Source of the DNA: Flavobacteriaceae bacterium
GTDB taxonomy: Bacteria; Bacteroidota; Bacteroidia; Flavobacteriales; Flavobacteriaceae
Length of the DNA: 43,764 nucleotides
Assembly: GCA_016780245.1 (NCBI GenBank)
Contig: JADHME010000006.1
Location: 1 to 43,764 of the forward strand
Reading direction: 5' to 3'
Of this stretch, positions 19,852 to 30,897 are shown in pieces; position 1 is the stretch's first letter; each line of letters starts with the position of its first letter. Below the pieces are notes generated by a model that searched no databases, was not told the DNA's origin, and saw only the letters and a program-made list of their open reading frames with translations. The translations under genes were made by a program, and so were the position numbers.

Positions 19852-21702
19852 ATGATAAGAAAGAATCTCTTAATTTGGATTACTGTAATTAGCTCTGTAA
19901 TTTTTGTTATTCAGCTTGCTTCTCTTCAGCTTTCTGGAGATTCGTTTGATAGAGATTTTGCAATACAAGAAATTTCTATATACCCAGAAAGGGGTTTAAT
20001 TTTTGATAGAAACGGTGAATTATTAGTAGCGAATCAACCAATGTATGAGTTGATTGTTATACCTGAAAATACAGTTGAATTTGATACAGTTCAACTATCA
20101 AATTTAATTGGGATTGAACAAAATGAATTATCTAAAAGAATATCATCTGCAAGAAAATATTCAACAAAACTACCTTCTGTTATACAATCTCAGATTTCAA
20201 AAGAAAAAAATGCTTATTTACAAGAAAAAATATGGCTATTTGATGGATTTTATCTTAGAAAAAATTCTGTAAGAGATTACATAAGACCTTTTGCTAGTAA
20301 TGTAATCGGTTATACAGGTGAGGTTGATCAAAATGATATAATCTCTAATCCATATTATGAGAAAGGAGAGATGATCGGTAAGCAAGGCATTGAGAGTTAC
20401 TATGAAGATAAATTAAGAGGGGTAAAAGGTAAGAGATATTTTCAGAAAGATAGATTTAATAGAATTATAGGCCCGTATAATGATTCAAAAAAGGATATAC
20501 CGCCAAAAAAGGCTGATAATATTACTTTAACTATTGATATTAAGCTTCAAGAATATGCTGAAAGTTTATTAAAAAATAAGAAAGGAGGAATTGTTGCAAT
20601 TGAGCCATCTTCTGGTGAGGTACTTACATTAGTTAGTGCTCCAACATATCAGTCTAATCAATTTATAGGTCAGAATAGAAGTGTAAATTTTCAAAACTTA
20701 CTAAACGATACAATAAACAAGCCCTTATTCGATAGAGCCTTGCAAGCTCAATACTCCCCTGGGTCTCCAATGAAAATACTTAATGCGTTAATTGGACTAC
20801 AAGAGGGGGTAATTGACGAAAGCACAACTTTTACATGCAATGCAGGTCATTATTACGCTAGGAATGCTTTTATGGCTTGTCATAACAAATTTGGTACAAT
20901 CAGTAATCTAAGAAAAGGTATTTATAACTCGTGTAATACATATTTTGCCAAAACTTACAAAATGATAATTGACAAGTATGATTCACCTAGCCTAGGTTTA
21001 GATAGTTGGAGTAAACATATTAAGAGTTTTGGTCTTGGAGATTATCTTGGATATGATTTATATATTGGAAAAAAAGGTTTTATTCCAGAGTCAAACTATT
21101 ACAATAGATTTTATGGGAATAATCGATGGAGTGCCTCAACAACAATATCAAATTCTATTGGTCAAGGTGAAATTTTGACAACTCCTATTCAAATGGCCAA
21201 CTTTGCATCTGCTATTGCAAATCGAGGATTTTTTTATAAACCTCACTTTGTAAAAAAAATTAATAATCAGGCAAATATTAGTTTCGAAAAAAATCTTACA
21301 TCTATTGATAAAGAAAACTTTGAGGTAGTAATTAATGGCATGGTTGATGTTGTTGAGAGAGGCACAGCAAGAATTGCTAAAATTAAAAATATTAATATAG
21401 CCGGAAAAACTGGAACTGTAGAAAACTTTATATTAATTGAAGGAGAGAAAAAACAACTAACTGATCATTCAACTTTTATAGCTTTTGCACCTGCAGAGGA
21501 TCCAAAAATTGTTGTTTCAGTTTTTGTTGAAAATGGATATTGGGGAAGTAGATGGGCTGCTCCTATTGCCAGCCTGATTATAGAAAAATATTTAACTGGA
21601 AATGTTGAAAGAAAATGGCTAGAGAGTAGAATGATAAATGGTAGCCTTTTAGCTGAGTATGAAAAGCCATATAAATTTCAAAATTTTACAATAAATGAAT
21701 AG
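19852..21702 (+). CDS. mrdA: penicillin-binding protein 2
   Basis: YPERGLIFDRNGELLVANQPMYELIVIP, YSPGSPMKILNALIGLQ (SxxK), KTGTVEN. Confidence 0.96.
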   Translation: MIRKNLLIWITVISSVIFVIQLASLQLSGDSFDRDFAIQEISIYPERGLIFDRNGELLVANQPMYELIVIPENTVEFDTVQLSNLIGIEQNELSKRISSARKYSTKLPSVIQSQISKEKNAYLQEKIWLFDGFYLRKNSVRDYIRPFASNVIGYTGEVDQNDIISNPYYEKGEMIGKQGIESYYEDKLRGVKGKRYFQKDRFNRIIGPYNDSKKDIPPKKADNITLTIDIKLQEYAESLLKNKKGGIVAIEPSSGEVLTLVSAPTYQSNQFIGQNRSVNFQNLLNDTINKPLFDRALQAQYSPGSPMKILNALIGLQEGVIDESTTFTCNAGHYYARNAFMACHNKFGTISNLRKGIYNSCNTYFAKTYKMIIDKYDSPSLGLDSWSKHIKSFGLGDYLGYDLYIGKKGFIPESNYYNRFYGNNRWSASTTISNSIGQGEILTTPIQMANFASAIANRGFFYKPHFVKKINNQANISFEKNLTSIDKENFEVVINGMVDVVERGTARIAKIKNINIAGKTGTVENFILIEGEKKQLTDHSTFIAFAPAEDPKIVVSVFVENGYWGSRWAAPIASLIIEKYLTGNVERKWLESRMINGSLLAEYEKPYKFQNFTINE

Positions 21703-22954
21703 ACTGAGTATATTAAAGTACGATTTAGTTTCAATTGCTTTATATATTGTTCTGGTATCATTTGGTATAATTAATATCTATTCCTCCAGTTTTAATGGAT
21801 CTTCTATGAGTTTGTTTGATTTAAGCTCTATAGTTGGAAAGCAAGTCATATTTTTTTTTCTATCTCTTGTTGTATTCATATTTATACTTTTTACAAGAAA
21901 TAAGTTTTTTGATAATTCTGCATCTATAGTTTATTTTTTGTCAATAATACTTTTGCTTGGTCTATTTGTTTTTGGTGTTGAAAGAGGGGGAGCAAGATCA
22001 TGGTATGCGCTTGGTCCAATAAGTTTTCAACCAAGTGAACTTGCAAAATTCGGGACAGCTTTATTTTTATCAAAATTTTTAAGTATTATTCAGACAGATT
22101 TAAAGAGAAACAGAGATATATTAATTGTATTGATAATTATAGTAGTTCCTATAATTTTAACTACAATTCAACCTGACCCTGGCTCAGCATTAATTTTTTT
22201 AGCTTTTATCTTTCCAGTTATTCGAGAAGGGTTAAATCTTAATTATTTTTATTTTGGATTATATATTATTTCAACTTTAATACTGACATTAATATTTAAT
22301 TTTCTTGTAAGCATAGCCATACTAACAATAATTTTTTTAACGTATTTAATTTATTTAAGAAATAAAAAAATTAAAGTTTCATTACTTAAATATATTTTTT
22401 CATTTTTCATATTAATTTCTTCTTCCTTCTCAACTAATTATTTATTTGAGAATGTCTTGGAGCAGAGGCATAGAGATAGAATAAATTTAGTTCTCGGAAA
22501 AGAGATAGATACTAGTGGAATTGGATATAATATCAATCAATCTAAAATTGCATTAAGTAATGGTGGATTTTTTGGTACAGGTTTTTTAGAAGGAACTCAG
22601 ACTAAAGGAAATTTTGTTCCAAGACAACATACTGATTTTATTTTTAGTACAATTGGAGAAGAATGGGGGTTTATTGGTACCCTAATTACTATTGTAATTT
22701 TTTCATTTCTAATAATTCGAATTATTACTAGGGCAGACAAGCAGCCAAACCATTTTAGACGTATTTATTCATATTGTTTTGCAAGCCTAGTTTTTTTTCA
22801 CTTTTTTCTAAATGTTGGCATGTCAATTGGATTAATTCCATCCATTGGTATCCCACTTCCATTTATAAGTTATGGTGGATCAAGCTTATTAATATTTAGC
22901 TTAATGTTTTTTGTTTATTTAAATTTTGACTCGAGTAGATTAAAAGAAAGTTAG
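21695..22954 (+). CDS. rodA: rod shape-determining SEDS protein RodA
   Basis: GARSWYALGPISFQPSELAKFGTALFLSKFL, PDPGSALIFLAF, PRQHTDFIFSTIGEEWGFIG, GIPLPFISYGGSSL. Confidence 0.96.
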   Translation: MNRLSILKYDLVSIALYIVLVSFGIINIYSSSFNGSSMSLFDLSSIVGKQVIFFFLSLVVFIFILFTRNKFFDNSASIVYFLSIILLLGLFVFGVERGGARSWYALGPISFQPSELAKFGTALFLSKFLSIIQTDLKRNRDILIVLIIIVVPIILTTIQPDPGSALIFLAFIFPVIREGLNLNYFYFGLYIISTLILTLIFNFLVSIAILTIIFLTYLIYLRNKKIKVSLLKYIFSFFILISSSFSTNYLFENVLEQRHRDRINLVLGKEIDTSGIGYNINQSKIALSNGGFFGTGFLEGTQTKGNFVPRQHTDFIFSTIGEEWGFIGTLITIVIFSFLIIRIITRADKQPNHFRRIYSYCFASLVFFHFFLNVGMSIGLIPSIGIPLPFISYGGSSLLIFSLMFFVYLNFDSSRLKES

Positions 22955-25092
22955 TCAATATTTATTTGAGATAGAATTTCATTTGATTTTATAGAGAATA
23001 GATCCCTAAGTAGATTCATAGCTTCATTGACATAAATATCTTTTTTCAGAGACTCAATCCATCTATCTCTTTTTTCTTTTATATCATCATTGTATGAATT
23101 ATCTTCTTTGTCATTGGTATTATTCCATTGGAATATGTAAGGTGATTCAAATTCTTCAATTCGTTTTAATTTATTGTTCTGAGATTTTGAACTTTTTAAG
23201 TCATCTTTATATGTAAGATAGTCTAGAGAAACTATCTTATCATCTTGTTGGGATTTAATCCAGGATGCGTGTTCATCAATTATAGCAAAATACTCATTAT
23301 CATTTATTCTCTCTTTACTATCAGAGATAACCTGTGAATAATTAAATATCTTACCTGAATTATTATACCTAGCTGGATCTATTTTATCCCAACTTAAGGG
23401 GTTTTCTAGATCTTTTTCTCCTATATCAACATAAGAATATCTATTTGGAAATATTATATCACTCTTTACTCCTTCTAGCTGAGTAGATCCACCGTTGACT
23501 CTATAAAATTTATCAGTTGTAATTTTAAGAGACCCCAAATCTCCATATGTATTTCCTGAAATAACGTTGTTTAAATCAACTATATTCTGAACAGTTCCTT
23601 TTCCATAGGTTTGTTTACTCCCTAAAATAATAGCTCTGTTGTAGTCTTGAAGAGCTGCAGCGAGAATTTCAGATGCAGAAGCAGAAAATTCATTAACTAA
23701 TACCACAAGTGGACCGTCCCACAATATGGTAGGATCATTATCTCTTAAAACCTCTTTTCTTCCACCAATGCTTTTAACTTGTACAACTGGACCTTTTTCA
23801 ATAAAAAAACCTGTAATATCAACTACGGTTTTAAGAGATCCACCTCCATTATTTCTAAGATCTAAAATCAATCCATTAATACCTTTGGATTTAAGATTTA
23901 AGATTTCTTTTTTTAGATCAGTCGCAGCATTTCTCTCACCATAGTCATCAAAATCAACATAAAATCTAGGCAGGTTTATCAGACCATATTTTGATAGATC
24001 ATCGTTTATTATTGAGGATTTTGCATAAGTCTCTTCAAGTTCAACAACGTCTCTAGTAACAACTACCTGTTCTACTCCACCATCAACTCTTTTTACAGTT
24101 AAATAAACTTTTGTTCCTTTTTCACCTTTAATAAGATCAGTTGCATCACTTAATTTCATCAAAGATATTTCGGTTGGCTCTTCATTCTCTGACTGAGCTA
24201 CAGAGATTATTATATCCCCAACGTTTAATAGGTTATCCCTCCAGACTGGACCTCCAATAATTATTTCTACTATTTCAACTTGTTGTTTTGTTTTTGACAA
24301 TCTTGCACCAATTCCTTGAAACTTTCCAGAAATATTTTGATCAAAAACCTCCTTAGCCTCAGGTGCTAAATAAGAAGTATGAGGATCATATTGAGTAACA
24401 ATAGAGTTAAGATAAATCGAGAACCAATCAGATCTTTCTAGTTCACTATTAAATTGGAAAAAATCTTTAAGGTTATCTTTAATTGAAGACCTAGACTCAT
24501 TTTCAATTTCTTCATCTGTTTTGGTTTGGCTTTTTTCTAAATCACTTTTTTCATCATTTATTTCTTTTTTTGCAGCATATGCATCAAGAGCAGATAACTT
24601 TAATCTTTTCCTCCAAAGATTTTTTAAATCATTAAGATTTGTTGCATAATTTAAATTTTCATAGTCAAGACTAATCTCTTCGTCAATATTGAAGTTGAAG
24701 GGTTCATTAAGGATTTCCTCATAAAATCCTTCAACCTCAGAGATTCTATTTAATAATGCTTCGTAGGCAGTGTTAAAAAATGTTATATCTGAGGAGTTTA
24801 TCTGGTCATCTATGAGAAGTCTATACTTTGACAACATCTCAATATCAGAATCAAGCAAAAACCTTTTCTGATAATCTATAGCTTCAATAAATTCATCATA
24901 TACTTTTATTGAAAAATCATCATTGATTATTTTAGGATCATAATGCAACTTATCTAAAACATAAGAAACAAGATCAACTAATAATCTATCTTTATTTGGT
25001 TCGTCACTTGAAAATTTAAAGTTTGAGACTTCAAAGTAAATTACAAGTGAAATTATACCTGATACAACAAACCCAAATATCCTTATAATCAT
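22951..25092 (-). CDS. prc: carboxy-terminal processing protease (PDZ/S41 family)
   Basis: YDPHTSYLAPEAKEVFDQNISGKFQGIGARL, PDZ segment, NEFSASASEILAAALQDYNRAIILGSKQTYGKGTVQ. Confidence 0.94.
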   Translation of the reverse strand: MIIRIFGFVVSGIISLVIYFEVSNFKFSSDEPNKDRLLVDLVSYVLDKLHYDPKIINDDFSIKVYDEFIEAIDYQKRFLLDSDIEMLSKYRLLIDDQINSSDITFFNTAYEALLNRISEVEGFYEEILNEPFNFNIDEEISLDYENLNYATNLNDLKNLWRKRLKLSALDAYAAKKEINDEKSDLEKSQTKTDEEIENESRSSIKDNLKDFFQFNSELERSDWFSIYLNSIVTQYDPHTSYLAPEAKEVFDQNISGKFQGIGARLSKTKQQVEIVEIIIGGPVWRDNLLNVGDIIISVAQSENEEPTEISLMKLSDATDLIKGEKGTKVYLTVKRVDGGVEQVVVTRDVVELEETYAKSSIINDDLSKYGLINLPRFYVDFDDYGERNAATDLKKEILNLKSKGINGLILDLRNNGGGSLKTVVDITGFFIEKGPVVQVKSIGGRKEVLRDNDPTILWDGPLVVLVNEFSASASEILAAALQDYNRAIILGSKQTYGKGTVQNIVDLNNVISGNTYGDLGSLKITTDKFYRVNGGSTQLEGVKSDIIFPNRYSYVDIGEKDLENPLSWDKIDPARYNNSGKIFNYSQVISDSKERINDNEYFAIIDEHASWIKSQQDDKIVSLDYLTYKDDLKSSKSQNNKLKRIEEFESPYIFQWNNTNDKEDNSYNDDIKEKRDRWIESLKKDIYVNEAMNLLRDLFSIKSNEILSQINID

Positions 25093-25200
25093 AACGCTAA
25101 ATTAATTTAAAAAAATTTAAGGTAACCCTTATAACAGCAAAGTTTATGTTAAAGTTAAAAGAGTAAAACGTTTTCATATATTTACATGAAATAATTATAA

Positions 25201-25971
25201 ATGAAAAGGCCCCTTATTTTAGTTACAAATGATGATGGAATAAATGCCCCTGGAATAAGAACTTTAATATCTGTAATTAAAGATATAGGAGACGTTATTG
25301 TTGTAGCTCCGGATAGTCCACAATCTGGAATGGGACATGCTATAACAATAAATTCAACATTACATTCTTCTAGAATTACCCCAAAAAATTCTGAAATTAT
25401 TGAGTATAGTTGTTCTGGAACACCTGCTGATTGCGTAAAATTGGCAATTAATGAATTAATGCCTAGGAAACCTGATTTATGTGTATCTGGAATTAATCAT
25501 GGCTCCAACTCTTCAATCAATGTAATATATTCCGGAACAATGAGCGCTGCTATTGAAGCTGGAATTGAAGGAGTTCCTGCTGTAGGTTTTTCTCTTTTGG
25601 ATTACAGTTGGAATGCAGATTTTAGTCAATCTATAGATTTTATTAAAAAGATTACCTTAAATGCTTTAAATAATGGAATTCCTAAAGGAGTTGTTTTAAA
25701 TGCTAACATTCCTGCAGTAAAGAAATCTGATATTAAGGGTGTTAAAATTTGTCGACAAGCAAAGGCATATTGGGTTGAAGAGTTCGATAAGAGAAAAAAT
25801 CCTCTAGGTCAAGAATACTATTGGTTAACTGGAAAGTTTGTTAACAAAGATCAAGGAGAAGATACAGATGAATGGGCTCTTAAGAATAATTATATTTCAA
25901 TTGTACCAGTTGAATTTGATTTAACTGCTCACCATGCTATTCAAGATCTAAACGAGTGGGATTTTAAATGA
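25201..25971 (+). CDS. surE: 5'/3'-nucleotidase SurE
   Basis: RPLILVTNDDGINAPGIRTLISVI, VAPDSPQSGMGHAITI, CSGTPADCVKLAI, SGINHGSNSSINVIYSGTMSAAIE. Confidence 0.97.
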   Translation: MKRPLILVTNDDGINAPGIRTLISVIKDIGDVIVVAPDSPQSGMGHAITINSTLHSSRITPKNSEIIEYSCSGTPADCVKLAINELMPRKPDLCVSGINHGSNSSINVIYSGTMSAAIEAGIEGVPAVGFSLLDYSWNADFSQSIDFIKKITLNALNNGIPKGVVLNANIPAVKKSDIKGVKICRQAKAYWVEEFDKRKNPLGQEYYWLTGKFVNKDQGEDTDEWALKNNYISIVPVEFDLTAHHAIQDLNEWDFK

Positions 25972-27065
25972 AATATTATATAATTGCTGGAGAAGCGTCA
26001 GGAGATTTATATGGGTCTCGTTTAATAACTGAGATAAAATCGCTAGACAAAAATGCTGAAATTAGATTTTGGGGTGGAGATAAGATGATTTTAAGCGGTG
26101 GAACTATCGTAAAGCATATTAGTGAACTTGCATTTATGGGATTTTATGAAGTAATTAAGAATCTAGATAAAATCTTTAGTAATATAAGTTTCTGCAAAAA
26201 GGATATACTTGCATTTAATCCTGATAAAATAATTTATATAGATTATCCTGGCTTTAATCTAAGAATTTGTGATTGGGCTAAAAAAAAAGGGTTCAACAAC
26301 TACTTTTATATAAGCCCTCAAATATGGGCATGGAAGGAAGGTCGTATAAAAAAGATAAAAAGAAGTGTGGATAAGCTATATGTTATTTTTCCATTTGAAA
26401 AAAAATACTATTATGAAAAGCATAATATGGATACATTTTATTTTGGGCATCCTTTAATTGAGTCTACTAGTTCACACAATATAAATAATAGCTTTTTTAG
26501 TGATAATAATATTCCTAATAATAAACCAGTTATTGCATTTTTACCAGGTAGTAGAACTCAAGAAATTAAAACTATGCTACCAATTTTTTTATCTATAATT
26601 AGTGATTATTCTAATTACAATTTTGTAATTGCGGGAGTCAATAATGTTGACCCTAAGTTATATAATCTAGCAGCATATTCTAATTTATATATCATATATA
26701 ATAAGACATATGACTTATTAACTAATTCTTTTGCAGCAATTGTAACAAGTGGTACAGCTTCATTAGAATGTTCTCTTTTTAAGGTACCTCAACTAGTTTG
26801 TTATAAGACTAGTGATCTTAGTTACTTTATTGGTAAATTATTTGTTAAGCTTAGGCATATATCTCTTGTAAATATTATACTAGAAAAGGATATTGTTAAA
26901 GAACTTATTCAAGGTGACCTTAATAAGAAAAATCTTGCATTTGAATTTAATAAGCTTTGTGAGCAAGAAACAAGATCAAAAATTATACAGGAATATTCTA
27001 AAATTTTTGATTTGTTGTCTGTTAAAGATACATCTAAAAAAATTGCTTCATCAATAATTAGTTGA
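25968..27065 (+). CDS. lpxB: lipid-A-disaccharide synthase
   Basis: KYYIIAGEASGDLYGSRLI, FMGFYEVI, YISPQIWAWKEGRIKKIK, FLPGSRTQEIK, TSGTASLECSLF. Confidence 0.96.
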   Translation: MKYYIIAGEASGDLYGSRLITEIKSLDKNAEIRFWGGDKMILSGGTIVKHISELAFMGFYEVIKNLDKIFSNISFCKKDILAFNPDKIIYIDYPGFNLRICDWAKKKGFNNYFYISPQIWAWKEGRIKKIKRSVDKLYVIFPFEKKYYYEKHNMDTFYFGHPLIESTSSHNINNSFFSDNNIPNNKPVIAFLPGSRTQEIKTMLPIFLSIISDYSNYNFVIAGVNNVDPKLYNLAAYSNLYIIYNKTYDLLTNSFAAIVTSGTASLECSLFKVPQLVCYKTSDLSYFIGKLFVKLRHISLVNIILEKDIVKELIQGDLNKKNLAFEFNKLCEQETRSKIIQEYSKIFDLLSVKDTSKKIASSIIS

Positions 27066-28614
27066 TTCCATGCATCATACTCACAATCTTTTTATTTGCA
27101 GCTATCATTAACAATCCAACAATTGCAGGTAAAATTGTAAAAATTAAGAAGAAAACTGACATTCCATAATCCTCAACTATTGTATCTATATAACTTCCTG
27201 TAAAACCTGCACTTAGATTTGCAATAAAGTTTGCTACAAACCAAACTCCAAACATTAAACCAACAAGTTTCTGTGGAGCTAATTTACTAACATAAGAAAG
27301 TCCAACAGGAGATACACATAGCTCTCCTAATGTATGAAATAGATAGGCAAGAATAAGAAAGATCATACTTTGAGAAGCTGAAGAAGCTCGCAAAGGAATA
27401 CTTAAAGAACCATATGAAAGAATTGCAAATCCTATTGATAAAAGCATTAATCCAATTCCAAATTTTACAGGTCCTGATGGATTAAATTTTGATTGCCAAA
27501 TTTTAGAAAGAATTGGTGCAAAGACGATTATAAAAAAAGAGTTCAAAATAGCAAACCATGATGCGGGTACTTCAGTTGCATCCTTTACAAATTCTCTATT
27601 TAACATCCATATGATAATGCCCCAAATTATAATAAAACTTAGTGATAGGAATATATTAGAAATCGCATATTTCTGAAATGTATTATTAAATAAATAATAG
27701 AGAATTATTGTTAAAATGATCATTGGGACTATAACTAGAAGTGAATTTATAATCTTAAAAGTTATTGCTCCTGTTCCTATTAGATCTCTATTGGTATAGT
27801 CATTTGCAAAAATTGTCATACTTCCCCCTGCCTGTTCAAATCCCCACCAAAAAAATATAGTTACAAAAGAAAAAATTCCAATAACAATTAATCTATCGAC
27901 TATAGTTTTCCTAGGAGTTTGATTTTCCTTAACATCTAAATTTTTATCATCTTTTTTTTCACTTGGTTTTAAACCAATTGATCCAAAAATATTCTGTCCA
28001 TAATGAAATTGAAGCATTCCAAATAACATAAATATTCCTGCCAAACCAAAACCATAATGCCAATTAACAGTTTCTCCAATATAGCCACAGAGAAGAATTC
28101 CAAGAAAGGCTCCTGAATTAATTCCCATATAAAATATTGTGTAAGCAGCATCTTTGATTTTTCCATCATCTTTATACATTTGGCCTACTATCGAGCTTAT
28201 ATTTGGTTTGAATAGCCCATTTCCTAATATTAAAAGACTTAAACCAACATATAGATAGAAATCATAAAAAACCTCAAGGGCCATAGCTGCATGACCAAGT
28301 GTCATAAGAAGAGCTCCATAGACAACAGCTTTTCTATAGCCAATGAATCTGTCTGCAATTAGTCCTCCAAAAATTGGAGTAATATATACAAGCCCTGTAT
28401 ACCAGCCATATAATACTAAAGCATCTGATCTTTCCCATCCCCATCCTTCATTATCAATTGAGGAGATTAGAAATAAAACAAGTATTGCACGCATCCCATA
28501 ATATGAAAACCTTTCCCACATTTCAGTAAAAAAAAGTGTAAAAAGTCCTGATGGGTGGCCAAGAATTGTTTTTTGATTTATTTCGTCTCCATTAAATAGA
28601 TTAATATTATTCAT
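27058..28614 (-). CDS. POT/PTR-family peptide MFS transporter
   Basis: HPSGLFTLFFTEMWERFSYYGMRAILVLFL, GGLIADRFIGYRKAV, GNGLFKPNISSIVGQMY, LGELCVSPVGLSYVSKLAP. Confidence 0.95.
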   Translation of the reverse strand: MNNINLFNGDEINQKTILGHPSGLFTLFFTEMWERFSYYGMRAILVLFLISSIDNEGWGWERSDALVLYGWYTGLVYITPIFGGLIADRFIGYRKAVVYGALLMTLGHAAMALEVFYDFYLYVGLSLLILGNGLFKPNISSIVGQMYKDDGKIKDAAYTIFYMGINSGAFLGILLCGYIGETVNWHYGFGLAGIFMLFGMLQFHYGQNIFGSIGLKPSEKKDDKNLDVKENQTPRKTIVDRLIVIGIFSFVTIFFWWGFEQAGGSMTIFANDYTNRDLIGTGAITFKIINSLLVIVPMIILTIILYYLFNNTFQKYAISNIFLSLSFIIIWGIIIWMLNREFVKDATEVPASWFAILNSFFIIVFAPILSKIWQSKFNPSGPVKFGIGLMLLSIGFAILSYGSLSIPLRASSASQSMIFLILAYLFHTLGELCVSPVGLSYVSKLAPQKLVGLMFGVWFVANFIANLSAGFTGSYIDTIVEDYGMSVFFLIFTILPAIVGLLMIAANKKIVSMMHGIN

Positions 28615-28678
28615 TGTAAGATACCTTAAATTATATTGAGTTTGTTTTCACTTATATTTACATAAAGAAAAGAAAATT

Positions 28679-29992
28679 ATGCCAAAAAAAATAATTGGTT
28701 TTTCAAAACTTTCAAGGGAGGAAAAGATTGATTGGTTAAGTGAAAAAATATTTGATGATTCAAATCAAGTTAGATCACTACTTGATAATTATTTAAATTC
28801 TAATAAAGATATCCAAGCTATACATGATTCATTTTCTGAAAACAGTATTTCAAACTTTTACCTTCCATATTCTTTGTCACCAAATTTTTTAATTAATAAT
28901 AAAAACTACACTATACCACTTGTAACAGAGGAAAGTTCAGTTGTTGCTGCATTGTCAAATGCAGCTAAATTCTGGTTTGATAAAGGAGGATTTAAATCTA
29001 AAGTTGAAAGTTTTACAAAAAGAGGGCAAATACACCTTTCATTTAATGGAGATAAAGAAGCTCTTAAGGAGTTTATTAATAATAATAGAGAATATATACT
29101 TAAATCCACTGACAATATAACTAAGAATATGAAGAAAAGAGGTGGTGGTATATCTGCAATAAATATTATTGATAAAACAAATGATTTAAAAAACTATTTC
29201 CAATTATCAATTGATTTTGATACTTCAGATTCAATGGGAGCTAATTTTATTAATTCATGTCTAGAAGCAATGTCAAAAAAAATAGACGAGTTATCTAAAC
29301 AATATGATTTTTTCATTAAAAGTGGTTACAGTATAAATATAATCATGTCAATATTATCAAATTACACACCAGATTGTATTGTTGAAGCCCATGCAGAATG
29401 TGATATTAAGGATCTAATAGATATTGAGGGTATTGAATCAAAAGAGTTTGCAAAAAAAATGAAATACGCTTTTGATATTGCTAAAGTTGATATCAACAGA
29501 GCAGTTACTCATAATAAAGGAATTATGAATGGAATAGATGCAATTTTAATTGCCACGGGAAATGATTTTAGGGCAGCAGAAGCTGGTATTCATTCCTATG
29601 CATCATTAAACTCTAAATATGAGAGTTTATCAGAATGTACAATTTTGGATAATAAGTTTCGAATAAGTATTAAAATTCCACTATCAGTTGGGACAGTAGG
29701 AGGAATTACTGATTTGCATCCACTGGTTAAGCTATCACTTCAAATACTTGGCAGTCCATCGTCTAAAGATCTTATGAGTATTATAGCTTGTGTTGGACTT
29801 GCTCAAAATTTTGCTGCAGTTAGATCATTAATTACATCAGGTATTCAGAAAGGACATATGAAAATGCACTTAATTAATCTTCTAATTAAAAATAATGCTA
29901 ACGAAGATCAGATCAAAAGAGCTAAGAAATATTTTGTAGATAAAGAAATTAACAACAGCTCAGTTTCTGAGTTTATTGAGTCCAATAAGTAG
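28679..29992 (+). CDS. mvaA: hydroxymethylglutaryl-CoA reductase (class II type)
   Basis: GFSKLSREEKIDWL, IPLVTEESSVVAALSNAAKFW, THNKGIMNGIDAILIATGNDFRAAEAG, GGITDLHPLVKLSLQILG, SGIQKGHMKMH. Confidence 0.94.
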   Translation: MPKKIIGFSKLSREEKIDWLSEKIFDDSNQVRSLLDNYLNSNKDIQAIHDSFSENSISNFYLPYSLSPNFLINNKNYTIPLVTEESSVVAALSNAAKFWFDKGGFKSKVESFTKRGQIHLSFNGDKEALKEFINNNREYILKSTDNITKNMKKRGGGISAINIIDKTNDLKNYFQLSIDFDTSDSMGANFINSCLEAMSKKIDELSKQYDFFIKSGYSINIIMSILSNYTPDCIVEAHAECDIKDLIDIEGIESKEFAKKMKYAFDIAKVDINRAVTHNKGIMNGIDAILIATGNDFRAAEAGIHSYASLNSKYESLSECTILDNKFRISIKIPLSVGTVGGITDLHPLVKLSLQILGSPSSKDLMSIIACVGLAQNFAAVRSLITSGIQKGHMKMHLINLLIKNNANEDQIKRAKKYFVDKEINNSSVSEFIESNK

Positions 29993-29994
29993 AT

Positions 29995-30897
29995 ATGAAA
30001 TTTTACAGTAATGGCAAAATATTAATAACAGGAGAGTATTTTGTTCTTAATGGAGCATTATCTTTAGCAGTACCCACAGTATATGGACAATATTTAGAAA
30101 TAAATGACAATGATTCTAATATAATCAATTGGACAAGTTATAATAAGAATAAAGAGATTTGGTTTAAGTGTGAACTAGATAAAGATAGCTTAAAGGTTAA
30201 ATATTCATCATCTAAAAAAGTTTCAGAAATTTTAAAAGAGCTTATAAGCTTCATTCGAGAAAAAGAAAGCAATTTTTTAAAGTCAAATGGTTCAATAATA
30301 AATACAGAGTTAACATTTGATAAGGATTGGGGTTTAGGATCTTCATCAACTCTTATCAATAATCTTTCAAAATTTTCAGGCGTTGATCCTTATGAGTTAA
30401 ATACTAAATTTTTTAACGGAAGTGGTTATGATATTGCATGTGCTGATTCAAGTAGCTCGTTACTTTATAGACTAAATGATAATAAAAAAGAGATAAAACA
30501 AATTAATTTTAATCCATCTTTTAGAGATAAATTACATTTTATCTATTTAAATAAGAAACAGAATTCCTTAGATGAAATAAAAAGTTTCAGAGAAAAGATA
30601 ACTTCAAAAATTGGTATTACTGAGATCTCAGATATTACAAAAAGAATAATTTTCTGCAAAGATCAGCTAGAATTTAATTCATTAATAAAAGAACATGAAA
30701 ACATAGTTTCAAAACTAATATCAAAAGAGAAAATTAAGGATAAACTATTTAATGATTTTGATGGTGAAATTAAAAGCTTAGGTGCATGGGGAGGTGATTT
30801 TATTCTTGCTTCTGCATTAAATAAAAATCCAACTGACTATTTTAAAAGTAAGGGATTTAATACAGTACTAAATTATAATGAATTAGCTTTAGTTTAG
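29995..30897 (+). CDS. GYDIA-family GHMP kinase
   Basis: FYSNGKILITGEYFVLNGALSLAVPT, WGLGSSSTLINNL, NGSGYDIACADSSSSLLYR; directly follows HMG-CoA reductase. Confidence 0.88.
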   Translation: MKFYSNGKILITGEYFVLNGALSLAVPTVYGQYLEINDNDSNIINWTSYNKNKEIWFKCELDKDSLKVKYSSSKKVSEILKELISFIREKESNFLKSNGSIINTELTFDKDWGLGSSSTLINNLSKFSGVDPYELNTKFFNGSGYDIACADSSSSLLYRLNDNKKEIKQINFNPSFRDKLHFIYLNKKQNSLDEIKSFREKITSKIGITEISDITKRIIFCKDQLEFNSLIKEHENIVSKLISKEKIKDKLFNDFDGEIKSLGAWGGDFILASALNKNPTDYFKSKGFNTVLNYNELALV

